From: Poseidonibacter lekithochrous | GTDB lineage: Bacteria; Campylobacterota; Campylobacteria; Campylobacterales; Arcobacteraceae | Direction: 5' to 3' | Length of the DNA stretch: 64,000 bases | Assembly (NCBI RefSeq): GCF_013283835.1 | Contig: NZ_CP054052.1 | Span: 558,001-622,000 of the forward strand | Shown here: positions 56,644 to 64,000 of the stretch, one piece after another | How the letters are laid out: each line of letters begins with the position of its first letter | How positions within the stretch are numbered: the first letter of the stretch is position 1 | The notes under the pieces: generated by a model | What the model saw: the letters and a program-made list of their open reading frames with translations, nothing else | What the model was told of the DNA's origin: nothing | Databases searched by the model: none | Position numbers and translations under genes: made by a program

Positions 56644-57330
56644 TTATTTTGTTTCTTCGTCTTTGTTATCAGGGTAACAGAATCTATAACCTCTTCTTCT
56701 AATTGTTTCAATAGTAGAGATATTTAATGGTTTATCCATTTTTTGTCTAATTTGGTTAATTGCAACTTCAATTACGTTTGGAGTTACTAATTCTGGTTCT
56801 TCCCAGATTGCGTCTAATAATTGCTCTTTAGATACAATTTGATCTCTGTGTCTTGCTAAGTGTGTTAAAACTTCAAAAGGTTTACCTTTTAATTCAATTT
56901 CTTCACCAGCATATTCAATTTTTTCTTCATCAGGATTGATTGATAATTCATCAATTTCAATTACATTTGTTCCACCGAATCTTAATCTAGCTTCAATTCT
57001 AGCTAATAAGATATCGAAATCAAATGGTTTTTTAATGAAATCGTCTGCACCAGATTTTAATGCTTCAATTTCAGATTCTTTATCATCTCTTGCTGATATG
57101 ATTACAACAGCAGTTCTTGAACTTCTGTTTTTAACCATTTTACATAACTCTAAGCCATCACCATCTGGTAACATCCAGTCTGTTAATACTAAGTCATAGT
57201 TTCTGATATCAATAAAGTATTCAGCATCTTTGTAGTTTTCTGCGGCATCTACTTGATATCCAAAATCAGTAAGACCTTCTTGCAGTGTTCTATTTAAAGT
57301 TATTTCGTCTTCAATTATTAAAATTCTCAT
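56644..57330 (-). CDS. cosR: CosR/HsrA-type response regulator with intact phosphoacceptor
   Basis: 228 residues. The C-terminal DNA-binding domain (about 125-222) contains GKPFEVLTHLARHRDQIVSK and TPNVIEVAINQIRQK, matching the HsrA (H. pylori) and CosR (C. jejuni) essential regulators as I remember them. The receiver has E7/D8, D51 in LVLTDWMLPDGDG, S79 and K101. HsrA lacks a functional phosphoacceptor, whereas this one has D51 and a kinase neighbour. It controls oxidative stress and central genes in its relatives. A TTTAAATTT-type dyad is upstream. Confidence 0.85.
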   Translation of the reverse strand: MRILIIEDEITLNRTLQEGLTDFGYQVDAAENYKDAEYFIDIRNYDLVLTDWMLPDGDGLELCKMVKNRSSRTAVVIISARDDKESEIEALKSGADDFIKKPFDFDILLARIEARLRFGGTNVIEIDELSINPDEEKIEYAGEEIELKGKPFEVLTHLARHRDQIVSKEQLLDAIWEEPELVTPNVIEVAINQIRQKMDKPLNISTIETIRRRGYRFCYPDNKDEETK

Positions 57331-57345
57331 ATATTTGGGTCCCTT

Positions 57346-57368
57346 AAATTTAAGTTAAGTTTAAATTT
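57346..57368. promoter_or_regulatory. Dyad upstream of the CosR-like gene
   Basis: AAATTTAA / TTAAATTT arms around a seven-base centre, 16 bases before the start codon. It could be a self-regulation site. Confidence 0.35.
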
Positions 57369-57531
57369 TGTCGGAATTGTACCATAAAAATTTACAAATT
57401 TAAAGGCTTTTTAAGGTAAATGTTGAAATTTCTTAAGAAAAGCTTGTTTCATGGCTTGAATGTTTTGGGTATTAATTGTTTATTAACTAAGAATGGTTAC
57501 AATATGCCCATATAAATAATTAAGGAATAAA

Positions 57532-58341
57532 ATGAAGAAGATAGTTTTAAGTGTTATAGCAACTCTAGCCTTAAGTACTGCTACATTAAGTGCTGCTGAT
57601 TATTATGCAACAGTAGACGGTGAAAAAATTACAAAGAATGATATCGCTGTAGTTTTACAAGATCCAAGAATTAATTTTGAAACATTACCAAAAAGTGCTC
57701 AAAAACAAGTTTTAGAGCAAATCATTAATAAGAAGCTTATTGCAAATCAAGCATTTAAAGATGGTGTTGAAAATGATAAAGATTATAAACAAGCACTAGC
57801 TAAAGTTAAACAAGACTTAGCATTCCAAGTATGGCAAAAGAATCAATTAGAAACATTAAAAATTTCTGAAAAAGAACAAAAAGAATTCTTTGATAAAAAT
57901 CAAGAAAAATTCCAAGTTCCTGCAAATTTAGAAGCTAGACATATTTTAGTAAAAACTGAAAAAGAAGCTAAAGCTTTAATTGCAAAACTTGATAAAGCAA
58001 AAAAGAAAGAAGATACATTTGTTGAATTAGCAAAAACTAAATCAGTTGGACCTACTGCACCTAAAGGTGGATATTTAGGTAAATTCCCAGCTAATCAAAT
58101 GGTTCCTGAATTCTCAAAAGCAGCTCAAGAATTAAAAAAGAATACTTACTCTAAAAAACCAGTAAAAACTCAATTTGGTTACCATGTAATCTTCTTAAAA
58201 GACAAAATTGCAGCTAAATCATTATCTTTTAATGAAGTTAAAGGTAATATTTCAAAAATGTTATTAGGTAATGCTTATAACAAAAAAGTTAAGCAAATCG
58301 CTGACGATTTAAGAAAAAAAGCTAAAATAGTTATTAAATAA
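57532..58341 (+). CDS. peb4: Peptidyl-prolyl isomerase, PEB4-like
   Basis: 269 residues: a signal peptide (about 1-21, LSAAD), a SurA-N-like helical part and a parvulin rotamase domain (about 130-235) with ARHILVKTEKEAKALI and FGYHVIFLKDK. It is a periplasmic chaperone for outer-membrane proteins. It is followed by fbaA, as in Campylobacter. AAGGA precedes the ATG. Confidence 0.93.
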   Translation: MKKIVLSVIATLALSTATLSAADYYATVDGEKITKNDIAVVLQDPRINFETLPKSAQKQVLEQIINKKLIANQAFKDGVENDKDYKQALAKVKQDLAFQVWQKNQLETLKISEKEQKEFFDKNQEKFQVPANLEARHILVKTEKEAKALIAKLDKAKKKEDTFVELAKTKSVGPTAPKGGYLGKFPANQMVPEFSKAAQELKKNTYSKKPVKTQFGYHVIFLKDKIAAKSLSFNEVKGNISKMLLGNAYNKKVKQIADDLRKKAKIVIK

Positions 58342-58360
58342 AAAATTCAAGGAGAACAAT

Positions 58361-59428
58361 TTGGGTGTATTAGATGTAGTAAAACCAGGAGTATTAACAG
58401 GTAGCGAAGCAAAAAAACTTTTTGCTTATGCTAAGGAGAACAAATTTGCAATTCCAGCAGTAAACGTAGTAGGAACAGATTCAGTAAATGCAATATTAGA
58501 ATCAGCAGCAAAAGTTAACTCTCCCGTTATTATTCAGTTTTCAAATGGTGGAGCTCAATTTTTCGCAGGAAAAGGTTTAAAAGTTGATAATGCAGCTATC
58601 TTAGGTGGAATCAGTGGTGCACAACATGTTCACACAATGGCTGAAGCTTATGGTATCCCTGTAATTTTACATACAGACCACGCTGCTAGAAAACTTTTAC
58701 CATGGATTGATGGATTATTAGATGCAGGTCGTTCTCACTTTGAAAAAACTGGAAGACCATTATATACTTCTCACATGTTAGACTTATCAGAAGAGTCTTT
58801 AGAAGAAAATATTGGTACATGTGTTGAATACTTCAAAACTATGAGTGAACTTGATATGATGATTGAAATCGAATTAGGAATTACTGGTGGAGAAGAAGAT
58901 GGTGTTGATAACACTGAAGTAGATAATGCTTTATTATATACACAACCAGAAGAAGTATGTTATGCATACGAGCAATTATCAGCTGTAAGTGAAAACTTCA
59001 CAATTGCTGCTTCATTTGGAAATGTTCATGGTGTTTATAAGCCAGGAAATGTTGTATTATCTCCAAAGATCTTAGATAATTCACAAAAATTCATTGCACA
59101 AAAACACAATGTAGAAGCAAAATCAGTTGATTTTGTATTCCATGGTGGTTCTGGTTCTGAGCTTTCAGAAATTAGAGAAGCTATTGAATATGGTGTAATT
59201 AAGATGAATATTGATACTGATACACAATGGTCTTTCTGGGATGGTGTAAGAGCGTATGAGTCTAAAAATAGAGATTACTTACAAGGTCAAATCGGAAACC
59301 CAGATGGTGAAGATAAGCCTAACAAGTCTTACTATGATCCAAGAAAATTCTTAAGAGCAGGGCAAGAATCAACAATTGCTAGATTAGAAGTTGCTTTTTC
59401 TGATTTATGTTCTTTAAATAAAAACTAA
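58361..59428 (+). CDS. fbaA: Fructose-bisphosphate aldolase, class II
   Basis: 355 residues starting at TTG with AAGGAG upstream. The Zn-ligand motif VILHTDHAARKL, the FHGGSGSE and MNIDTDTQW blocks and the length fit the FbaA (type A) branch. It cleaves fructose-1,6-bisphosphate and in this lineage mainly serves gluconeogenesis. Cotranscribed with peb4. Confidence 0.97.
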   Translation: MGVLDVVKPGVLTGSEAKKLFAYAKENKFAIPAVNVVGTDSVNAILESAAKVNSPVIIQFSNGGAQFFAGKGLKVDNAAILGGISGAQHVHTMAEAYGIPVILHTDHAARKLLPWIDGLLDAGRSHFEKTGRPLYTSHMLDLSEESLEENIGTCVEYFKTMSELDMMIEIELGITGGEEDGVDNTEVDNALLYTQPEEVCYAYEQLSAVSENFTIAASFGNVHGVYKPGNVVLSPKILDNSQKFIAQKHNVEAKSVDFVFHGGSGSELSEIREAIEYGVIKMNIDTDTQWSFWDGVRAYESKNRDYLQGQIGNPDGEDKPNKSYYDPRKFLRAGQESTIARLEVAFSDLCSLNKN

Positions 59429-59434
59429 TATAAG

Positions 59435-59460
59435 AATGGAAGCGTAAAGCTTTCATTTTT
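59435..59460 (+). terminator. Terminator after fbaA
   Basis: AATGGAAGC / GCTTTCATT with one G-T pair, a five-base loop and a following T-run. Confidence 0.8.
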
Positions 59461-59461
59461 A

Positions 59462-60151
59462 TTATTTAGATTTTCTCTTTTTGTTTCTTGTTTTAGAAAC
59501 TCTTTTCTCATTGATTTTAAAATTATATTGAATATACTTTTTTGTTAAAAATTCTGAACTACTATACATTTCATCTAACAAAGTTTTTACTTTCCAAACA
59601 TTAATATTATCACGTTTACAAAGTTTCTTTTTTATCTCTAAATTGTTCTTATTATAGATATCAATGATTTTTTCGAAAGGAAAGTCTTCAAGGAAAGGAT
59701 AGGTTGATAAAGACTTCCCGTATTCTTTTTTGTAGGAATATAGTAGACTGAATGCAAAAAGCTCTGGAATCCACTGAGAACCTGATGAAAGCTTAGTAGA
59801 AAATAGATTAGTTAAATATGTATAATATACTTTCATAGGTTCTAAGTTGCTTGCGATTTGTTTCATTAAAACAGATTGATTTTTATTCTTAAATATTTCA
59901 AACAATGTCTGCGTTGTTATAATATTATTATCAAGATATTTGTGGAGAGAACAAATGTGTTTTTCAATAAAATCTAATTCTTCTTGTTTTATCCCAACTA
60001 TCAATTCATTTGATTTATTAATAAAGTCTTTAGTATTGTACTCTTTTAGCAAATGATGTATTATCATTAGCAAAGTATCAAGTTTTAACTTTTTCAAATT
60101 TGTTGATTGTGATTGTTTTAACACAATATTGAATTGTCTGTTTTTTTCCAT
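59462..60151 (-). CDS. Hypothetical protein with basic C-terminus
   Basis: 229 residues. Helical in the first two thirds; the last 20 residues are strongly basic (KRVSKTRNKKRKSK), which may bind nucleic acid. No family is recognised. It is divergent from the AraC/GyrI-like gene at 60285, with a shared upstream region carrying a partial match to the 38-bp operator. Confidence 0.5.
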   Translation of the reverse strand: MEKNRQFNIVLKQSQSTNLKKLKLDTLLMIIHHLLKEYNTKDFINKSNELIVGIKQEELDFIEKHICSLHKYLDNNIITTQTLFEIFKNKNQSVLMKQIASNLEPMKVYYTYLTNLFSTKLSSGSQWIPELFAFSLLYSYKKEYGKSLSTYPFLEDFPFEKIIDIYNKNNLEIKKKLCKRDNINVWKVKTLLDEMYSSSEFLTKKYIQYNFKINEKRVSKTRNKKRKSK

Positions 60152-60186
60152 AACCGTTCCAAAACTATATAACTTTAAATCTGCAC

Positions 60187-60279
60187 ATATTGTAGAGTTT
60201 TTTTTCTTTTTATTCTTCCTTTTTATTGCTAAATAAATTGTTCATTAGTGCTTATTTTATATAAAATTAATGCTATAAT
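60187..60279. promoter_or_regulatory. Divergent region with partial AraC operator and start-proximal -10 box
   Basis: ATATTGTAGAGTTTTT (60187-60202) resembles the first half of the 38-bp operator at 19229. TTCATTAGTGC (60241-60251) resembles the second half. TGCTATAAT, with TATAAT at 60274-60279, lies five bases before the ATG at 60285, so the transcript is probably leaderless. Confidence 0.45.
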
Positions 60280-60284
60280 GCCAT

Positions 60285-61157
60285 ATGAAAAAAGAAACCC
60301 TACAAAAAAGAACTAAAATTGCCAATGATATTATGTATTATATTTATACACATATTGATACAAACATTGATATTGAGGACTTAAGTATCGACTTGGGTGT
60401 GAGTAAATTTCATATGCATAGAATTTTTAAAGATGCCTTTGGAAAGAATATATATGAAAGTGTAAAGTCTATTAGATTGCAAAAGGCTTCTAATCTTTTA
60501 TTAACTAATAAATACTCAACTATTTCTAATGTAGCGAACTTATGCGGTTATTCATCGCAATCATCTTTTATTAAAACATTTAAAGATAGATTTGATATGA
60601 CACCAAAACAGTGGAAAAATGGCGGATACAAAGAATATTCCCATAAGATTTTACAACAATCTGCTAAAGCCATGAGTTCAAAAGCAAATTTTGATATTAA
60701 ACCAACTATTGTTAAAATGCCAAAAATGAAGAGTTTTTATATTAGAAACCAAGGCTATAATATCTCAATTCAAGAAACATGGCAAAAGCTTCATGTATGG
60801 ACATTATCTAATGATATTAAAAACTATCAAGAGATTGCACTTTTTCATGATAATCCAACTATTACACCTTTAAATGAATGTCAATATATTGCTTGTGTAG
60901 TAACAGAAGATATAGAAGAAGTTAAAAGTGATAGATTACCTAACTTTTCCATCTCTGATGGGATATATGCAAAGTTTGATCTAAAAGGAAAACATGGGGA
61001 TGTTCTAAAACTTATTCACTGGGTTTATCATGAATGGCTTCCTAATAGTGAGTTTGAAACTAGCACAAAACCTTCCTATGCTATTTATCATAAAAACAAC
61101 TTTTTAAGTGAAGATAACGAATTTGAGTTAAGTTTTTATGTATCTGTAAAGTTTTAA
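60285..61157 (+). CDS. AraC-family regulator with GyrI-like effector domain, second copy
   Basis: 290 residues. The AraC-type double helix-turn-helix (about 12-112; EDLSIDLGVSKFHMHRIFKD and SSFIKTFKDRFDMTPKQWK) is followed by a GyrI-like domain with MKSFYIRNQGYN. It aligns along its whole length with the 295-residue regulator at 21541, including the HDNPTITP/HNHPSFIP block. No Shine-Dalgarno is visible. Confidence 0.9.
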   Translation: MKKETLQKRTKIANDIMYYIYTHIDTNIDIEDLSIDLGVSKFHMHRIFKDAFGKNIYESVKSIRLQKASNLLLTNKYSTISNVANLCGYSSQSSFIKTFKDRFDMTPKQWKNGGYKEYSHKILQQSAKAMSSKANFDIKPTIVKMPKMKSFYIRNQGYNISIQETWQKLHVWTLSNDIKNYQEIALFHDNPTITPLNECQYIACVVTEDIEEVKSDRLPNFSISDGIYAKFDLKGKHGDVLKLIHWVYHEWLPNSEFETSTKPSYAIYHKNNFLSEDNEFELSFYVSVKF

Positions 61158-61226
61158 AAAAATAGTCATAAAATATTACTTTATAACTAAAAAAAACGTA
61201 TAATATTATTACAAAAAGGAAAACAA

Positions 61227-62663
61227 ATGAATATAAAACTATCTTTAAAAAATATCAATAAAATAAAATCTGATATAGAACTTGTTTTTGTAAAAAACAT
61301 AAAAAAGCTTTCAAAAGTTGAACAAAAACTTTTAAATAAATTATCTTTTTCAACAAAGGCTTTTGATACATATTTTGATGCAAATACTAATAAGTTTTAT
61401 CTTGCTTGTGAAAAACAAAAAAACGAAGATTTAAAACTTGCTGTTTGTTCTGCAATTAGAGCTATTAAAAAACTAAATATCAAAAGTGTAAAATTATCAC
61501 TTGTTCAAAATGATAAAGAGTTAAAAATTCAAGATTTAGTAGAAGGTTTAGAGTTAGGTTTCTATGAATTCTCTAGATATAAATCAGATGAGAAAAAGAA
61601 AAAAGAACTTCAAATTATTCTTTGTGCTAAAAACTCAAATGTAGCTATTGCTAATTTAGAAAAAGAACTTCATAATGCAAGAAGTATAACTTCAAGTGTT
61701 AATATGGTTAGAAATATAGTAAATACTCCTCCAGAGGATTATTATCCAGAAGTAATGGCAGAAGATGCTTTAATGATTGCTAAGAACAATGACTTACAGT
61801 GTTTAGTTCACGGAGAAGAGTATTTATTAGAAAATGGAATGAATGCTATGTTTAATGTAGGACGAGCTTCTAGACATGAATCAAAACTTATCCACTTAAC
61901 ATATAAACCAAAAGAGCCAAAAGGTAAAATTGTATTAGTAGGAAAAGGTCTTACTTATGATTCAGGTGGACTTAGCTTAAAATCTGGTGCTGGTATGGTA
62001 TCAATGAAATGTGATAAAAGTGGTGGTTCAGCTGTTTTAGGTGTAATGAATACATTAAAAGACTTAGGATGTGAATATGAAGTTCATGGAATAGTTGGAG
62101 CTGTTGAGAATATGATAGGTGGTGATGCTTATAAACCTGATGATGTATTAAAAGCTAAAAATGGTAAAACTATTGAAGTTAGGAATACAGATGCAGAGGG
62201 TAGATTAGTTCTTGCAGATTGTTTATGTTATGCACAAGATGAAATAGAAAACATTGATTATATTTTTGATTATGCAACACTAACAGGAGCTTGTATTGTA
62301 GCACTTGGAAATCAAACAATTGGAACAATGGGACATAGTGATAAACTAAAAGCTAAAATGCAAAAAGCCTCTAATACTTCTGGGGAATTAATTGGATTAC
62401 TTCCATTTAATAGATATTTACCGCCAATGTTAAAAAGTGGAATTGCAGATATTGTAAACTCTACAACTTCGCGAGCTGCTGGGGCTATTACAGCTGGATT
62501 ATTCTTAGATAACTTTGTAAAAAAAGAGAATAAGAAAAAATGGTTACATTTAGATATTGCAGGTGCTGCTTATAGTGAAAGTCCATGGGGATATAATTCA
62601 TTTGGTGGAACAGGTGCAGGAGTTAGATTAACTCTTGATTTTATTAAGAATTTAAATAAATAG
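61227..62663 (+). CDS. pepA: Leucyl aminopeptidase (M17)
   Basis: 478 residues. The M17 catalytic signature NTDAEGRLVLAD is present, with KGLTYDSGGLSLK and the metal-binding K and D residues in the LVGKGLTYDSGG block. It cleaves N-terminal residues from peptides in the cytoplasm. TATAAT is upstream and AAAAGGA is before the ATG. Confidence 0.96.
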   Translation: MNIKLSLKNINKIKSDIELVFVKNIKKLSKVEQKLLNKLSFSTKAFDTYFDANTNKFYLACEKQKNEDLKLAVCSAIRAIKKLNIKSVKLSLVQNDKELKIQDLVEGLELGFYEFSRYKSDEKKKKELQIILCAKNSNVAIANLEKELHNARSITSSVNMVRNIVNTPPEDYYPEVMAEDALMIAKNNDLQCLVHGEEYLLENGMNAMFNVGRASRHESKLIHLTYKPKEPKGKIVLVGKGLTYDSGGLSLKSGAGMVSMKCDKSGGSAVLGVMNTLKDLGCEYEVHGIVGAVENMIGGDAYKPDDVLKAKNGKTIEVRNTDAEGRLVLADCLCYAQDEIENIDYIFDYATLTGACIVALGNQTIGTMGHSDKLKAKMQKASNTSGELIGLLPFNRYLPPMLKSGIADIVNSTTSRAAGAITAGLFLDNFVKKENKKKWLHLDIAGAAYSESPWGYNSFGGTGAGVRLTLDFIKNLNK

Positions 62664-62688
62664 TAGGTCTTGCCTACTATTTATTTTT
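62658..62688. terminator. Hairpin between pepA and the binding-protein gene
   Basis: AAATAGTAGG / CCTACTATTT with a five-base loop, overlapping the pepA stop and followed by T residues. It lies between convergent genes. Confidence 0.75.
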
Positions 62689-62691
62689 TAA

Positions 62692-63558
62692 TTAATTTTC
62701 TTGTAAAACAATAGGTTTTTCGTAAGATACATTGTATTTTTCAAAGATTTCTTTTAATAAACCTTTTTTATAATACTCTTCAATAAAACCTTCAAGTTCG
62801 TATCCTAAAGCTCTGAACTCATGACTAACTGCAATACCAATATCCCATTTTGATTTTACATAATCAATTTTTTTACTCATATAGTATTTATCTTGATTGT
62901 TTTTATAATCAAGAAAGTATTCAAGTTGTGATTTAAGTCCTGAAACAGCATTGATTTTTTTATCTTTTAAAGCATTACTAGCATCAAGTATTGATACATA
63001 ATGACGTACATTTGCTTTTAGTTTTCCTTGGAAAGAATAAGTAAAATGCGCATCAGGTAGAGTGTCTAACTCAACTCCAATTGTATTAAATTGAAATTGA
63101 GCTAGGCTATTAACTTCAGGTATTTTTTCTTTATCTGTAGCAATTACCCAACTTTCAGCATGATATGGTGCTTTCATAACTACTAATTCGTTAGATAATT
63201 CTCCAGTTGATTTATCTCTTTGCCTAATAAATTTATAATCAAATGGTACACGAAGCATAACATCTGCTTTAGTTTTATGGATAAGGTGACCTTTCCAAAT
63301 TACATTTCTTAAATCATCTTCTAAATTCTCATCAGAACCAGTCCAATACCACTTTGGTTTTACATTTAAAGATTTAGCTAGAAGTTTGCCCAACTCAATA
63401 TCTATACCCTTTGCAACACCATCTTCCATATATGAGTATGGAGGAAAGTTTTCATAGATTGCAATGATTATTTCATCTGAATCATGAATTTCTTCAAGTG
63501 ATCTTGCACTTAATGATGACAATAATAAAGTGATTAGAAATGCAATTTTAAAAAACAT
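62692..63558 (-). CDS. Family-3 solute-binding protein, MoxJ/XoxJ-like
   Basis: 288 residues: a signal peptide (about 1-18) and a bilobal binding protein, with IYENFPPYSYMEDGVAKGIDIELGKLLA and a lobe-2 segment NTIGVELDTLPDAHF. The WYWTGSDENLEDDLRNVIWKGH part is a marker of the periplasmic proteins encoded next to PQQ-dependent alcohol/methanol dehydrogenases (MoxJ/XoxJ). It lies three bases after the cytochrome gene, in the same unit. An ordinary amino-acid-binding protein is less likely. Confidence 0.7.
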   Translation of the reverse strand: MFFKIAFLITLLLSSLSARSLEEIHDSDEIIIAIYENFPPYSYMEDGVAKGIDIELGKLLAKSLNVKPKWYWTGSDENLEDDLRNVIWKGHLIHKTKADVMLRVPFDYKFIRQRDKSTGELSNELVVMKAPYHAESWVIATDKEKIPEVNSLAQFQFNTIGVELDTLPDAHFTYSFQGKLKANVRHYVSILDASNALKDKKINAVSGLKSQLEYFLDYKNNQDKYYMSKKIDYVKSKWDIGIAVSHEFRALGYELEGFIEEYYKKGLLKEIFEKYNVSYEKPIVLQEN

Positions 63559-63561
63559 ATC

Positions 63562-63978
63562 TTATAAATCATCCGTTGGTAATGTTTCAATCCATGATCT
63601 AATTGACCAAATAGCTTCAGGAGATAATACTTCTTTAAATGGAGGCATATATACATTTCCATTTCTTACTGCTCCATCTTTTACTTTATTAATAAAATAT
63701 TCATCAATATCATCATCAGCTGCATCAAGAGCTCTTAAATCAGGAGCAACACCACCTGAAATAGCACCTAATCCGTGACATCTAGCACAGTTTGTATTAT
63801 ATGCGCTTTTTCCAATTTCAATAGCTATAGCATTTTCTCTTAATGGATTAACAATTACATCATCTGCAATTTTTTCTAATCCTTTAGTTTCTACTGGTTG
63901 TGGATTAACATCTCCATGTGAAAATGCTAATGTTGTAACTGCTAATAGTGATAAAGCAATTTTATTTATACTCTTCAT
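63562..63978 (-). CDS. Cytochrome c, PedF-like
   Basis: 138 residues: a signal peptide (about 1-19), then HGDVNPQPVETKGL and one haem motif CARCH in NTNCARCHGLGAISGGVAPDL, with the Met ligand in NVYMPPFKEVLS. It matches the cytochrome c-550 PedF group, which accepts electrons from PQQ-dependent ethanol dehydrogenases. The gene starts 22 bases from the right edge, so the upstream neighbours are unseen. Confidence 0.8.
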   Translation of the reverse strand: MKSINKIALSLLAVTTLAFSHGDVNPQPVETKGLEKIADDVIVNPLRENAIAIEIGKSAYNTNCARCHGLGAISGGVAPDLRALDAADDDIDEYFINKVKDGAVRNGNVYMPPFKEVLSPEAIWSIRSWIETLPTDDL

Positions 63979-64000
63979 AGTCTCTTCCTTTTTCTTTTAT

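Noticed and set aside
1-64000. CRISPR arrays, tRNA or rRNA genes
   Set aside because: No regularly spaced repeats, no tRNA T-loop-type sequences in cloverleaf context and no rRNA-like stretches were noticed on reading both strands.

Overview
The window is strongly AT-rich, tightly packed DNA from a campylobacterotal (epsilonproteobacterial) chromosome, most likely an Arcobacter-type free-living or host-associated species. Supporting this are the epsilon-type periplasmic nitrate reductase order napA-G-H-B-F-L-D, an HsrA/CosR-type response regulator, a PEB4-type peptidyl-prolyl isomerase directly followed by class II fructose-bisphosphate aldolase, and the aapJQMP plus serine dehydratase block. 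No rRNA, tRNA, CRISPR array or intact insertion sequence was seen. The species assignment is inference from gene content and order.

Region 1 (1-17.5 kb) is an iron-acquisition island, nearly all on the minus strand. At the left edge lie the end of a histidine kinase and an OmpR-type regulator, separated by a transposase-derived HTH protein. Next come two PepSY membrane protein units, each with a small membrane protein; feoA-feoB with a tiny Cys-rich membrane protein and exported proteins whose predicted mature N-terminus is histidine; a six-gene TonB2-type energising cluster (DUF3450, TtpC-like, ExbB, ExbD, TonB, TPR); and a TonB-dependent receptor. Four transcription units share a promoter pattern: a CTTGTCATGA-like word followed about 45 bp downstream by a Fur-box-like array, present twice in front of the receptor.

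Region 2 (17.5-24.7 kb) holds serS, a small gene, a royal-jelly/SMP-30-like exported protein with a quinone-reductase-like dehydrogenase, a divergent AraC/GyrI-like regulator, a 590-bp gene-poor stretch with a possible structured RNA, and a lipase-like lipoprotein. A 38-bp element, 33/38 identical between copies, precedes two of these units.

Region 3 (24.7-53 kb) has nitrate as a recurring theme: the nap operon with a Crp/Fnr-type dyad upstream, siroheme synthesis split between a CysG-N-type gene and cobA, moaA for molybdopterin, a NarX/PilJ-type sensor lacking a kinase that overlaps a Crp-family regulator, and a very large chemoreceptor with two NIT-like segments and a degenerate zinc-binding (CZB) tail. 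Interleaved are a Cache chemoreceptor, L-serine dehydratase with a general amino-acid ABC transporter, and a double-receiver PAS-EAL protein.

Region 4 (52.8-64 kb) contains rpsO, an Rrf2 regulator overlapping a DHH phosphoesterase, a CoA-binding protein, the CosR/HsrA-like regulator with an adjacent kinase, peb4-fbaA, a second AraC/GyrI regulator that looks leaderless, leucyl aminopeptidase, and at the right edge a PedF-like cytochrome c with an XoxJ-like binding protein. This last pair suggests a PQQ alcohol dehydrogenase locus just outside the window.
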